This document shows, one piece after another, positions 8,046 to 17,430 of a stretch of 64,000 nt of DNA. Made by a program: the position numbers and the translations under genes. The stretch covers positions 124,001 to 188,000 of the forward strand of contig CAWHQP010000006.1 of NCBI GenBank assembly GCA_963831535.1. Reading direction: 5' to 3'. The notes beneath the pieces are model-generated. The model made no database searches and was not told the DNA's origin. It worked only from the letters and a program-made list of their open reading frames with translations. Origin of the DNA: Bog-756 sp963831535. GTDB taxonomy: Bacteria > Actinomycetota > Acidimicrobiia > Acidimicrobiales > RAAP-2. How positions within the stretch are numbered: position 1 is the first letter of the stretch; every line of letters starts with the position of its first letter.

Positions 8046-10409
8046 TCACTGGCGAGCCATAGCGATTTTGAGATCGCTGGCGCTGTCATCGATGAGATCT
8101 CCGCTGACATCGAGGGTCAACCGCTTGAGCTTGCCCGTAAATGTGAACGCATCAGAGTATGCGTCAGGTGCCACTCGGCTGCCACCGTCGTAGCCACACG
8201 TCAACCCCTCAGTTCCGAAGATCACGGGAACGGTGTGGGGCATTTCGATCGCACCTACCAACTGTTCATTGATGTAGAGCTGGCCAAGCCCCGGTGACCC
8301 TTTGCCGACAGCAAGATCCGGCTCGCCCGTCGGCTCGAACTCGTACCGCAGTGATACGTCGCCGGTGGGGATGTCTTCAGTGGAGTGGACCTCAAAAATG
8401 TCCCTCCCGAGATAGTTGTAGACAAAATGCAGTCTGTGCTCCTTGACGAAGAAGGCAAATCCGCCAGTTCGACCTCCCTGGGCCAGCAGGACTCCCTCTG
8501 AGTCGCTGTCCATCGTCGTATCGGCGGTCATGCTGTGGGGCCGGTTGTACAGCTTGGGCGCAGCGGCAAAGGGGACGGGAGATCCTCCCGGGTAGTACAC
8601 ATACTGAACTCGCTGAGGAGTAATGGCTGGACGCTCCAGTGCAAGACGTGCCCTGACATCTCCATCCAGGGGCATGACGCCGTACTTCCCGGCCTCTGTC
8701 CACCAACGACCGACCATCTCAACAACTTTCGCAGGATTATCGGCGGCTACGTTGTTGGTCTCCGAGTAGTCCTTGGTCAGGTCGTAAAGCTCCCAGTCGT
8801 TGGCCTCGATCTCGGCCAGCACGTCAGCAGAGATTGGTGAGCTGAACGCGCGGCCCTTCGTGGCTGCCTCAGTGAAGTTCGGCCCCGGCCACGGGCACAC
8901 TGCCCGCCAGCCTTCGTGATAGATGGAGCGGTGGCCGAACATCTCGAAGTACTGGGTGTGATGATGGGTGGGCGCTTCAGGCTGATCGAAGCTCTCGGCG
9001 AAGCTGACGCCTTCGATGGGAGCCTGGGTGACGCCCCGAATGGCGTCGGGGGGATCGATGCCGAGGGCGTCGAGCACGGTCGGGACAAGGTCGATGGCGT
9101 GGGAGTACTGGGTGCGAATCTCCCCCCGAGCCTTGATACCAGCAGGCCATGAGACGATGCACGGGTCAGTGCAGCCGCCCCGGTAGGTCTCCCGCTTCCA
9201 TCGCCGGAACGGTGTGTTCCCAGCGTTCGTCCAACCCCATGCGTAATGGTTAAAGACGTTGACCCCTCCCAGCTCGTCGATATTTGCCAGATTGGTCTCC
9301 AGAGACTCGGGAGCGTTGTTGAAGAACAGCATTTCGTTGACGGAGCCAACCGGCCCACCTTCTGCGCTGGCTCCATTGTCCGAGATCAGCAGGATGAGGG
9401 TGTTGTCGAGTTCGCCGATCTCCTCCAGGAAGTCCACTACCCGGCCAAAGTGATGATCGGTGAAGGCCAGGAACCCGGCGAAGACCTCCATCATCCGGGC
9501 ATAGAGCTGCTGTTCCTCTGATGAAAGGGACTGCCATTCCGGCACGTCGGGATCGTGAGCGGAGAGTTCGGTCCCGGCGGGAATGATGCCCAGGTCCAAC
9601 TGGCGCTGATGGACCACCTTCCGGTACTCGTCCCAGCCAGCATCGAACTTACCCTTGAACTTGTCGGCCCACTCTTTTGATACGTGATGGGGAGCGTGTG
9701 CTGCTCCGGGGCAGTAGTGAAGGTAGAAGGGTTTATCTGGAGCATTGACATGGGCGTCTTGAATGAACTCGATGGCCTTGTCGGCAAGATCGACGCTCAA
9801 GTGATAGCCGTCTTCAGGCTGGTACGGCTGATCAACGTAGTGATTGTCGTAGACCAGCTCGGGGTACCACTGATTGGTGTCGCCACCAAGGAACCCGTAG
9901 TAGCGCTCAAATCCCCGGGCCAGTGGCCAGCGATCGTAGGGACCGGCGGGTGTTTCGTGCTCTGGCGGTGTGAGGTGCCACTTGCCGATGAGGAAGGTGT
10001 TGTAGCCGCGGGGCAGGAGCATCTCGCCCAACATCCCGGCTGTGGGCGGCACAATCGAGTTGTATCCTGGAAATCCGCTCGATGTCTCGGAGATAGTGGC
10101 CATACCAACGGAGTGGTGGTTGCGCCCCGTCATGATGCACGCTCTTGATGGGGAGCAGAGTGCCGTCGTGTGCATGTTCGTATACCGAAGTCCGGTCTCG
10201 GCCAGCCGGTCGAATACTGGGGTGTCCACCAAGCCGCCGAAGCAGGAGAGTTGGCCATAGCCAACATCGTCGAGGACGACGATCACGACATTGGGAGCAC
10301 CCTCACGGGAACGGGGTGGTGTGGGCCATGCCGGAGTTGACTCATCGGTAGTGCGCCCGATGATGCCTGGGAACGTGGTCCCGTCCGGGTAGGTCATGGG
10401 ATCAGTCAT
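8046..10409 (-). CDS. Arylsulfatase, AtsA-like, 787 residues
   Basis: A large sulfatase of the alkaline-phosphatase superfamily that hydrolyses sulfate esters. The N-terminal metal site is VVLDDVGYG (Asp47, Asp48). The signature CSPSR begins at Cys85, which must be converted to formylglycine by a separate enzyme not seen here. Further motifs are GKWHL, LISDNGAS and NTPFRRWK. The C-terminal beta domain is complete. Length and sequence pattern match Mycobacterium tuberculosis AtsA (Rv0711). No signal peptide is visible, so it is likely cytoplasmic. GAAGGGTGA precedes ATG 10409. The natural sulfate ester is unknown. A broken membrane-protein gene lies directly downstream. Confidence 0.93.
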   Translation of the reverse strand: MTDPMTYPDGTTFPGIIGRTTDESTPAWPTPPRSREGAPNVVIVVLDDVGYGQLSCFGGLVDTPVFDRLAETGLRYTNMHTTALCSPSRACIMTGRNHHSVGMATISETSSGFPGYNSIVPPTAGMLGEMLLPRGYNTFLIGKWHLTPPEHETPAGPYDRWPLARGFERYYGFLGGDTNQWYPELVYDNHYVDQPYQPEDGYHLSVDLADKAIEFIQDAHVNAPDKPFYLHYCPGAAHAPHHVSKEWADKFKGKFDAGWDEYRKVVHQRQLDLGIIPAGTELSAHDPDVPEWQSLSSEEQQLYARMMEVFAGFLAFTDHHFGRVVDFLEEIGELDNTLILLISDNGASAEGGPVGSVNEMLFFNNAPESLETNLANIDELGGVNVFNHYAWGWTNAGNTPFRRWKRETYRGGCTDPCIVSWPAGIKARGEIRTQYSHAIDLVPTVLDALGIDPPDAIRGVTQAPIEGVSFAESFDQPEAPTHHHTQYFEMFGHRSIYHEGWRAVCPWPGPNFTEAATKGRAFSSPISADVLAEIEANDWELYDLTKDYSETNNVAADNPAKVVEMVGRWWTEAGKYGVMPLDGDVRARLALERPAITPQRVQYVYYPGGSPVPFAAAPKLYNRPHSMTADTTMDSDSEGVLLAQGGRTGGFAFFVKEHRLHFVYNYLGRDIFEVHSTEDIPTGDVSLRYEFEPTGEPDLAVGKGSPGLGQLYINEQLVGAIEMPHTVPVIFGTEGLTCGYDGGSRVAPDAYSDAFTFTGKLKRLTLDVSGDLIDDSASDLKIAMARQ

Positions 10410-10504
10410 TGATGTTCACCCTTCGGTCAGATCTTCGCGGGGAAAGCGCAGCCGCTTGCGAGAGTCTCGCACGAGAAAATACCTGACTATCGAGACTCAT
10501 CCGG

Positions 10505-10543
10505 TTGGAGTTGACCCGCTTCCACGGACACGGGTTTATGGTT
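10505..10543 (-). mobile_element. Probable right end of the IS3-type remnant
   Basis: Just past the transposase stop the sequence contains TTGACCCGCTTCCACGGACA, which resembles the terminal inverted repeat of IS3-group elements. I found no matching left end near 11,200-11,350, so the element is truncated on that side. The boundary is approximate. Confidence 0.4.
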
Positions 10544-11200
10544 TCAGGCCACCACGAGGGAGGCTTCGTAGTCAAGAGGGCTGAGGTGACCGATCCCGGC
10601 CTGGGCCCGCTCACGGTTGTAGAAGATCTCGATGTAGTCGAACAGGTCGCTGCGTAGGCCCGATCGGCTCATGTAGACCAACGGTCCGTGGATCCAGCTG
10701 AGCCGCCGCTTCAACGTGGCCCAGAAGGTCTCCATGGCGGCGTTGTCGTAACAGTCGCCCGTCGATCCATAGGACGGGACCAGACCGAGTTCTCGACGGT
10801 GGTTGGTGAAGTCGAGCGACGTGTATTGGGTTGACTGCCCTTATCGCTGTGATGGATGAGGTCGGTGCCGGGCTCGCGCCGGGCCACAGCCATGGTCACC
10901 GCTTGGATCACCAACTCGCTGGTCTGTCGGGTGCCCATCGACCACCCGACCAGTCCCCGTCCACAGAGGTCCCGCACGCCGGCGAGGTAGAGCTTCCCCT
11001 CACCGGTCGAGAACTCGGTGATGTCGGCCACCCAGCGCCCATTGGGCCTGGTGGCCGAGAAGTCATGCTTCAACAGGTCGCCCACCGGGGCCACGTCGAG
11101 GCGGCCCCGACGTCACTTCTTGCGGGCGCGGACGCCGACCAGCTCTTCTTGGGCCATCAGCCTGGCCACCCGCTCGCGGCCGACCCGAGTTCCCAGCCGG
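10544..11200 (-). pseudogene. IS3-family transposase (OrfB) remnant, several disabling changes
   Basis: Pieces of an rve/DDE integrase core are visible. The N-terminal part reads VGRERVARLMAQEELVGVRA and meets an in-frame TGA near 11,115. The core then reads RPNGRWVADITEF (first Asp) and DLIHHSDKGSQ (second Asp), then shifts frame near 10,830. The last piece gives METFWATLKRRL (catalytic Glu) and FYNRERAQAGIGHLSP. No OrfA and no left end are visible. The element cannot transpose by itself. Its presence fits the decayed character of this region. Confidence 0.85.
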
Positions 11201-11497
11201 CTTTGGCCTTTGACCGACTACCTGCATCGATCGCTACTGACAAGCAGTAGCTGACCCACCTCCATCATCGAGCAACCGCCACGGTGCGGGTTATATCCCA
11301 GGCGTCGTAATGCCCCGAACTTCACAGGGCGCATTAATCCTCAACCGATACCGTGGTCGCCGCCGAGTCCGGTCAGTGGAGGTCCGCCGCCCGCACGCCG
11401 GACCCGGAACCAGATGGTGGTGACCACCCATATATCCAACGTTGCGGGGCAGGGGTGGCATTACACCTCAGCAGAAGCCTTCGGACAATGGCGTCCT

Positions 11498-11962
11498 TTA
11501 CGAAGGACGGTGCTGATCCAGAAATGCATCAATCGCAGACCAGTCGTTTGCCCTACCCGTGGCAGCGCACTCGAACAGGGCGATCTGCGCACGCTCATGC
11601 TCGACGACGGCCTCACCCAAAGTGGATTCTTCATCAGGCAACACGTCCGCAAGGTTCCTGTACATCCTCAAGGTATCTGGTGTGTATGCCAAGGCATTCG
11701 CCAAGACTTCCTTCCAGTCGTTGCCCACTTCGGCCACTTCAATGCCGATGCGTTCGGCCTCGTCTTGGTCGATCGACACCCCATACCTTCGAGCAACAGC
11801 CTCGATGAGGTCTCTCGTCGTCTTCTCCACCAACGCAAGGACATCGAATTCTTGATAGTGATCGGGGAAGCGCTCGCTCAGCGCCTCGTAGTAGCTAACT
11901 CCGGAGACTTCCGCTGCCCAACACTCGCCTAGAGCACGCTGAAGCACGTCCACTTCCACCAT
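11498..11962 (-). CDS. Hypothetical all-helical protein, possibly ferritin-like
   Basis: A 154-residue soluble protein with no signal peptide and no family I can name with confidence. It is predicted almost wholly helical. Acidic/aromatic segments (AEVSGVSYYEAL, LALVEKTTRDLI, VVEHERAQIALFE) recall the Glu and ExxH spacing of ferritin-like diiron helices, but the match is weak. ATG 11962 is preceded by GGAAGGGAG at good distance, which supports it as a real gene. It stands alone between the IS remnant and the ABC operon. A non-metal helical bundle is equally possible. Confidence 0.65.
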   Translation of the reverse strand: MVEVDVLQRALGECWAAEVSGVSYYEALSERFPDHYQEFDVLALVEKTTRDLIEAVARRYGVSIDQDEAERIGIEVAEVGNDWKEVLANALAYTPDTLRMYRNLADVLPDEESTLGEAVVEHERAQIALFECAATGRANDWSAIDAFLDQHRPS

Positions 11963-12186
11963 GGTGATGCTCCCTTCCGCTTGCCACCCCTACTGTACGA
12001 GCCAACGGCACGCCACTCCATCGCGTGCGGGATCAGGAACGCCCTCTAGCCCACACGCCCGGATGTGCCTGATTGAGACTTATGGCAAACGCTGCTGCTG
12101 ATTCGTAGCGTTGAGAGGACCCTGGTGGGGACGCGCGAGTCATGTCAGAGGTAGAAGGCTTTCGTCGGGCCTGAGTAGCGCCTCCG

Positions 12187-13380
12187 CTAAGCATCCCGCT
12201 TGACCATCCGCCAGGCGCCGAGCACCGACCACACCACCACCCACCCGACCACGACGCAGATGGCGACTGTGCTCGACTCGGTGACCCCAGCCGGGCCGTT
12301 GCCGCCGTTGCCTCCGCCGAGCACGGAGGGGAGGCCGCCAGGCTCCATGTGGATGACGGCGATACCCAACAACGCTCGCTGGAGATTGATCAGGTGGGTG
12401 ATCGGTGTGTGTCCCAGCAACGGGATCAACACGATCTCGAGCACAATGAGCAGGATCACGGGCACCGTGCGCTGCCCCATCAGTGAGGAGAGGCCCAGGC
12501 CGACCAGGAAGCCGACGATCGCGTACAGTTCAATCCACAGTCCGGACTTGATCATCAGCGACGTCGACGGGGACAGGAACCGGCGCGAGTAGTCGGCGTA
12601 GTCCTGACCGGCCATGAGGCGTGCCACCGACTCGATCTGGGCTTGCGTCGGTTGTGCCTGTGCCTGGGCGTCTGGGCCGACGTTCACCGCTCCGCCGGGG
12701 TGGTTCTCACAGGGGACGTTGTTGAGCACACTCATGATCGCGGAGGCGTTCGGGTCGTTCGGCCCGAAGTTGATGTTGAAGTTGCAGACGACCGCCTCGG
12801 CGTGGTCGGACGCCCAGGAGTCGAAGGCGGCATGGGAGAGCCCGGGCGGTAAGGTCACGCCGTCGTATTCGAGGTGGGTAGGTGCGGCCAGTACGCAGAC
12901 CGTGCACACGATGGTGAAGCCCACCGCCACCATGGGCACGATGATGGCCAAGCCCGCCGGGATCCGGGCCAGGTAGAGGGCCAGTCGCGAGCGACCGGTC
13001 ACCACCAGGTGGCGGAACATCCCCTCGGTCAGGTCGACTGACCCGGCCGTGCAGCCCAAGGTGGCCGCCACGATGAAGCCGAAGACAAAGAGGACTCCGG
13101 CCACCATGGAGGAGAAGATCTCGTAGCCACCGGCTGGCCCGTAGGAGTGGGGGGCGATGGCGTGAGCCAGGAGCCGGAAGGTGAGGAACACCGCCGGGAT
13201 GCCGATGTTGACCAGGATGAGGGCGACCATCAAGCCCCGGCGCCTGCGGAGCTCCATGAACCGGGAGGCGATCATGGCGCCGTTGGGCATCCATGAGCCG
13301 CGGTGGTCTGGCACCTGGTCCCCGGTCGACGCAGCGGTGGGCCCGGGGGGCGGGGCGTCGGCGACGGTGGAGATGCTCAC
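12187..13380 (-). CDS. ABC transporter permease (ABC-2-like)
   Basis: A 397-residue membrane protein with about six hydrophobic helices: one after residue 45 (LMVALILVNIGIPAVFL), a cluster near 85-180, and three more from about 290 to the end. A large soluble loop lies between the third and fourth helices. The start is GTG 13380, which overlaps the stop of the upstream ATPase gene (GTGA), so the two are translationally coupled. A longer reading upstream would run through the ATPase gene in another frame. It is the membrane half of an exporter, and the substrate is unknown. It is the last gene of a four-gene minus-strand operon led by PadR. Confidence 0.88.
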   Translation of the reverse strand: MSISTVADAPPPGPTAASTGDQVPDHRGSWMPNGAMIASRFMELRRRRGLMVALILVNIGIPAVFLTFRLLAHAIAPHSYGPAGGYEIFSSMVAGVLFVFGFIVAATLGCTAGSVDLTEGMFRHLVVTGRSRLALYLARIPAGLAIIVPMVAVGFTIVCTVCVLAAPTHLEYDGVTLPPGLSHAAFDSWASDHAEAVVCNFNINFGPNDPNASAIMSVLNNVPCENHPGGAVNVGPDAQAQAQPTQAQIESVARLMAGQDYADYSRRFLSPSTSLMIKSGLWIELYAIVGFLVGLGLSSLMGQRTVPVILLIVLEIVLIPLLGHTPITHLINLQRALLGIAVIHMEPGGLPSVLGGGNGGNGPAGVTESSTVAICVVVGWVVVWSVLGAWRMVKRDA

Positions 13381-14354
13381 TGGTCCGCTCCCAGCCGGGT
13401 GGTGACCTCGAGGAACCAGGACTCGAGTGATGCGTGAACCTCCTGTAGGCGGTAGACCGAGACGCCGCCCTCCACCAGGAGCCGGTTGACCTCTGCCACC
13501 ACCTCGCGCTCGGTGCCGGGAGCGAGGCCCACCCGGAGCCCGTCGGGCCCGACCGTCACGCCGGTTCCCCACTGGGTGCCGGCCAGCAGCTTGCTGGCCC
13601 GGTCCGGGGTGGAGCATTCGATCTGGAGCTCGAAGGCTGAATCGGCCAGCAGGCCGGCGATCGGACCCTGGCGGATGACCTTGCCTCGGTCGACGATGGC
13701 CACGGCGTCACACGTCCGCTCCACTTCGTCCAGGAGGTGGGACGAGAGGACCACCGTGCGGCCCTCGGCCACCAGGGAGGCGATCATCTCGCGCATCTCG
13801 AGCATGCCCCCGGGGTCGAGCCCATTCATCGGTTCGTCCAGGATAAGCAACTGTGGGTCCCCGAGTAGGCAGGCGGCCACCCCGAGCCGCTGGCGCATGC
13901 CCATCGAGTACTTGGAGACCTTGTCGTCGGCGCGTTGGGCCATGCCCACCCGGTCGAGAGAAGACCCGATGCGTCCCCTGGCTGCCGGCTCGCGGGCGGC
14001 CGCCAGGATCTGCAGGTTCTGCCGCCCGGTCAGGTGCCCGTGGAAGCGGGGCTCATCCACGATGGCCCCGATCCTTGCCAGGGCCCTGTCCCGGTGCTGG
14101 GGGACCGAGTAGCCGAGCAGGGACATCGTCCCGGCATCGGCGTGGGTCAGCCCCAGCAGCACCCGGATCAGCGTGGTCTTGCCGGCACCGTTGGGCCCGA
14201 GGTACCCGAAGGCACATCCCCGGGGGACCAGCAGTTCGACAGCGTCGACTGCGACGTTGTCCTTGAACCGCTTGGTCAGCCCGTGGGTCTCGACCGCCCA
14301 CTCGCTGTCCGATGGTCTCGACGGGGAGCTCCCGTCGAGGGTGATCGTGGTCAC
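13377..14354 (-). CDS. ABC transporter ATP-binding protein
   Basis: A 325-residue nucleotide-binding subunit. Walker A is GPNGAGKTTLIR, the signature is YSMGMRQRLG, Walker B is LLILDEPMNGLDP, and the switch histidine is in VLSSHLLDEV. The C-terminal extension is of the type found in antibiotic or bacitracin exporters. The start is GTG 14354, five bases after AAGGAG. It partners the permease at 12187-13380, whose start overlaps its stop. PadR control suggests induction by a toxic or phenolic compound, but that is inference. Confidence 0.93.
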   Translation of the reverse strand: MTTITLDGSSPSRPSDSEWAVETHGLTKRFKDNVAVDAVELLVPRGCAFGYLGPNGAGKTTLIRVLLGLTHADAGTMSLLGYSVPQHRDRALARIGAIVDEPRFHGHLTGRQNLQILAAAREPAARGRIGSSLDRVGMAQRADDKVSKYSMGMRQRLGVAACLLGDPQLLILDEPMNGLDPGGMLEMREMIASLVAEGRTVVLSSHLLDEVERTCDAVAIVDRGKVIRQGPIAGLLADSAFELQIECSTPDRASKLLAGTQWGTGVTVGPDGLRVGLAPGTEREVVAEVNRLLVEGGVSVYRLQEVHASLESWFLEVTTRLGADQ

Positions 14355-14419
14355 GCGCTCTCCTTCATCGGGTTGGTGAAGCGCCGGCGAGCCTGCTCCT
14401 CGGCGAGTGGACTGGGTTA

Positions 14420-15370
14420 TCAGAACGCCATCGGCGACGCCTCACCGACGTGGCTCCGCAAGATGGCGATGCGGACGGCACCGATCCCAGCCAGGACCAA
14501 CCCGGAGAGCATCATCAGGCCCAGCACGATCAGGGCAAGTGGGGCAGGCGACGTGGGGGATCGCGGAACAAGACTCCCGAAGAACCATGGGGCATGGAGG
14601 GCGGTGGAGATCCACCACGTGAGCGCCCCGGCAAAGATCACCATGAGTGCACCCGTCATGGCGACGGCGAGAATGCCCAGGAACTGGGTCACTCGGGGAG
14701 AGAGGCGAACTCTGTAGACGATGGCGATCAGCGTGCCGCAGCCCACGGCCAGGGCACCGACCACGACAAGCCCCGCGAGCACGCCGGCCATACGCAGACC
14801 CAACGGCGTGGTGGTGCTGGGACCAACGTGGTTGTTCCAGGCGACGATCCCGACTGATGCCACTCCCGCCGCGATCACCGACAAGGTCATCGGTCGCGCC
14901 AACGGCCACAGGGACCGCCAGCCCTCCGATCGGACGTGCTCGACGAATGACGGAAGGCAGGTGAGTCCAGCCATGATGACGATGACCATGCCGGCAGCGG
15001 CGGCCGCCTGGATAGCGACCATCGCTGCTGCGGGGAGCCAGTGGTCCTCGTGTGGTGTGGCGAGCGGCCAGTGCTCCGTGTATTTGGCGAAGGCCGACCC
15101 TGCCACGATGAACACGCCCCACGCACAGAGCACCAGGAGTGAAGCGCCTCGAACCCGGGTGTCCGGATCGACCGAGCTTCCGACGATCCCTCCGGTTCGG
15201 AGTCGCTCGACCGTTCCCGAGCGCACCATGGAGAGGCGAGCGGACAGCGGGAGCTGTCCCTTCCCGTATCGGTCCTTGAGGAACTGCTCGAAGTCCGATC
15301 CGTAACGGTCGCGCCAGGACCGGGGGTACCACTTCAGGTCGTGGCGAGGTCGGGGGTTTGAGTCCGTCAT
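14420..15370 (-). CDS. Multi-pass membrane protein of the PadR/ABC operon
   Basis: A 316-residue protein. A short N-terminal soluble part carries WYPRSWRDRYGSDFEQFL, a sequence often seen at the start of membrane proteins linked to PadR and ABC transporter genes. About six hydrophobic helices follow from residue 75 onward. It has no enzymatic motif. Its ATG overlaps the PadR stop (ATGA at 15367-15370), so it is co-translated with the regulator. It could be an accessory transport subunit or a sensor for the exporter; the sequence does not decide this. Confidence 0.8.
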   Translation of the reverse strand: MTDSNPRPRHDLKWYPRSWRDRYGSDFEQFLKDRYGKGQLPLSARLSMVRSGTVERLRTGGIVGSSVDPDTRVRGASLLVLCAWGVFIVAGSAFAKYTEHWPLATPHEDHWLPAAAMVAIQAAAAAGMVIVIMAGLTCLPSFVEHVRSEGWRSLWPLARPMTLSVIAAGVASVGIVAWNNHVGPSTTTPLGLRMAGVLAGLVVVGALAVGCGTLIAIVYRVRLSPRVTQFLGILAVAMTGALMVIFAGALTWWISTALHAPWFFGSLVPRSPTSPAPLALIVLGLMMLSGLVLAGIGAVRIAILRSHVGEASPMAF

Positions 15371-15708
15371 GCCAGCCTGCCCTGCAGCAGGCCGAGCCGG
15401 TGGGTTCCGACATCGACGACCCGGTGGATTTCACGTATGGCCTCGGCCAGTTCGGCCGAACCGGCGGCAGTGACCCGATAGGGGCGCCGCCGTTCGACCT
15501 CTGGCAGCGCCTCGATCAGTCCACGCTCTTCCAGCCGGGCGATTGCGCCGTACAGGGCGCCGGGGCTGAGCTGGACGCCTGCGAACTCGCCGATATCTTG
15601 GGCCAGTGCGTAGCCGTGCTTCGGCCCATCGGCGAGGCTGGTCAGGATCAGGAGCGGCGGATCGTTGACTCTGCGCAGGCCCTTTGGTCGTTCGCTTCTC
15701 GGCATCAC
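15367..15708 (-). CDS. PadR-family transcriptional regulator
   Basis: A 113-residue PadR regulator with a winged helix (LLILTSLADGPKHGYALAQDI, then LSPGALYGAIARLEERGLIE) and a short C-terminal dimerisation helix. The length is typical of the small PadR-s2 subfamily. The start is GTG 15708, or ATG 15705 just inside it. It heads the operon with the membrane protein and ABC transporter and probably represses it. The upstream DNA contains a tandem repeat (15726-15753) and a GTACGTAC palindrome that could be its binding sites. Confidence 0.9.
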   Translation of the reverse strand: MMPRSERPKGLRRVNDPPLLILTSLADGPKHGYALAQDIGEFAGVQLSPGALYGAIARLEERGLIEALPEVERRRPYRVTAAGSAELAEAIREIHRVVDVGTHRLGLLQGRLA

Positions 15709-15725
15709 TACGTTTTAGTACGTAC

Positions 15726-15753
15726 GGAGTAGTAACGCAAGGAGTAGTAACGC
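15726..15753. promoter_or_regulatory. Tandem repeats upstream of padR, candidate operator
   Basis: GGAGTAGTAACGC occurs twice, at 15726-15738 and 15741-15753, with a 15-base period. Adjacent to it, AGTACGTACG (15717 onward) contains the palindrome GTACGTAC. The cluster lies within 50 bases upstream of the PadR start on the minus strand, which is where an autoregulatory site is expected. Binding is inferred. Confidence 0.5.
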
Positions 15754-15867
15754 CAATGAGCGTTAGAAGGCCCTTGGCGAATAGTCGATCGGGGTTCCCC
15801 ACCTGTGCTTGGCCCCTCACGCGGTTATTTGCCGAATTCCTCTAGCGACTACTCTGAACAGGACTTA

Positions 15868-15963
15868 TGCTGTGACTCCCAGTATCGGCGCCATCTTCGG
15901 AGGGCCTCGGAGATCCCGCTGCTGATCATCGCCCGGGCCATCTCCGGGGTTCACATCCAGTAA
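15868..15963 (+). pseudogene. Degraded 3' end of an acyl-CoA dehydrogenase gene
   Basis: The stretch ends with codons for LLIIARAISGVHIQ and TAA at 15961-15963. This matches the C-terminus of the dehydrogenase at 1-306 (LIIARAISGVHIK). Upstream, CATCTTCGGAGGGCCTCGGA fits the FEGTSE codons with small insertions and deletions, and GTGACTCCCAGTATC fits the RDSKIY segment. There is no start and no upstream domain. It is a leftover 3' end, either from a displaced original gene terminus or from an old gene duplication. Confidence 0.72.
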
Positions 15964-16262
15964 CCGAACGGGAGATTCGTCGCTGTAGAGAACGGCCACT
16001 CCGGATCTGGGATCGGCTCTGTCGAGCGGGGCTGACGGGCTGTTGTCCGACATTGTCATGGACGGTCGATGCCGGTCCGCCATCGGGGGTGTCCGGGCAC
16101 GAGATAATCGGACCCGCTAGGCCCGGGGCCGAGCGTGGCTGAGCGAGACCAGCGCGCCGTCCCGGTCGACGTGAATCCGTGGCGACCGGCAGGAGCCGGT
16201 CGACACCGAAGGCCGGTGACGACCGCCGTCTACGCTTCGGGCATGGTTCGTCCGGTCGTTCG

Positions 16263-16442
16263 ATGGTCCCACGAACCCTTCGCTCCCGACCCCCGGCGGG
16301 TCCGGTGGCCCTGACCGTCGGGCTGATCGTGCTCGTGGCACTTCCCACGGTGGTCTGGGTGGCGAGACGAGCCTGGTCAAAACGCGATACCGCGCCGACA
16401 GATCCCCGCGCTGGACCCAAGCACCGCTGGTGGCAGCCGTGA
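16263..16442 (+). CDS. Possible small single-pass membrane protein
   Basis: A possible 59-residue protein from ATG 16263. It has one hydrophobic helix (VALTVGLIVLVALPTVVW) and a basic tail ending in KHRWWQP. No family is recognised and the ribosome-binding site is weak. A second overlapping frame here has no features. The rest of 15964-16470 shows nothing I can support. Confidence 0.3.
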   Translation: MVPRTLRSRPPAGPVALTVGLIVLVALPTVVWVARRAWSKRDTAPTDPRAGPKHRWWQP

Positions 16443-16470
16443 CCGCGGCCTCGGTCACCGGCGGTGGGCC

Positions 16471-17430
16471 CTAGGCGGGCAAGCCGGAGGCGAACTCGAT
16501 CAGCAGCTCGTTCACCTCGGTGGCCCGCTCCTGCTGGGTCCAGTGTCCACAGCCCTCCAGCACGACCGCCTTGGTCAGGTTGGGCATTGACAGCTCACGC
16601 AGCATCCCGACCAGATCCCGGAAGCCGGGCCAGTTCAACACGAGATCGCGGTCACCAGCGATGTAGAGGGACGGCGGGAGCAGGGGTGCGTTGTGCCATG
16701 CCGCCATCAGCTCCCAGTTCAGAAGCGAGGTCCGGTACCAGTTGAGTCCACCGCGGTAGCCGGTCCGCTGGAATTCGCCCGTGAAGTAGTCGACCTCCTC
16801 CTCGGTCAACCACGCGGGGAGGGGGGCGTCGGAGGCGCCGGCGAAGGTGTACCCACCGCTGACGTCGCTCAGGGTGTTGACCTCCGGGGCGTTGCCGGAA
16901 CCGCCGATGAGGGTGCCGACCACCGTGACCCGCACGTCGGCCTCCAGGGCGGCCTCGGCCACACCGGGCTCTTGGAAATAGACCTGGTAGTTGTCGGGGC
17001 CCAGCAACGCGGTCAGCGAGGTGAGCGTGTCGGAATCGCCGCGGGGAAGGTACGGCACGCTGAGCAGGGCCACGCCGCGAATCAGATCGGGGCGGAACAG
17101 CCCCACGGTCGAAGCCACCGGGGAGCCCCAGTCGTGGCCCACCACGACGGCGCGCTCCGCACCCAGCGCCTGCACGAGCCCGACCACGTCGCCGGCCAGG
17201 TGGAGCATCGAGTACTGCCCGATGTCCTCGGGTGCGTCGGTACCTCCGTACCCGCGCTGATCCGGTGCGACGGCGTGGAAGCCGGCGGCGGCCAGCGCCT
17301 CCAGCTGATGCCGGTAGGAGTACCAGAGCTCGGGAAAGCCGTGCAGCAGCACCACCAGGGGGCCTTCGCCGGCCTCGGCCACGTGCATGGTGATGCCGTT
17401 GGTCTGCACGGTCCGGTGCGTAATCGTCAT
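16471..17430 (-). CDS. Epoxide-hydrolase-type alpha/beta hydrolase
   Basis: A 319-residue alpha/beta hydrolase of the epoxide hydrolase/haloalkane dehalogenase group. The oxyanion motif is HGFPELWYSYRHQ. The nucleophile is aspartate, Asp100 in VVGHDWGSP, which points to an epoxide hydrolase rather than an esterase. The acid is in GDRDLVLN and the histidine in GCGHWTQQE. Cap tyrosines that would activate the epoxide oxygen are plausible but not proven. I chose ATG 17430 because GGAAGG precedes it and homology begins there. No signal peptide. It is divergent from the exported hydrolase gene at 17644. Confidence 0.9.
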   Translation of the reverse strand: MTITHRTVQTNGITMHVAEAGEGPLVVLLHGFPELWYSYRHQLEALAAAGFHAVAPDQRGYGGTDAPEDIGQYSMLHLAGDVVGLVQALGAERAVVVGHDWGSPVASTVGLFRPDLIRGVALLSVPYLPRGDSDTLTSLTALLGPDNYQVYFQEPGVAEAALEADVRVTVVGTLIGGSGNAPEVNTLSDVSGGYTFAGASDAPLPAWLTEEEVDYFTGEFQRTGYRGGLNWYRTSLLNWELMAAWHNAPLLPPSLYIAGDRDLVLNWPGFRDLVGMLRELSMPNLTKAVVLEGCGHWTQQERATEVNELLIEFASGLPA

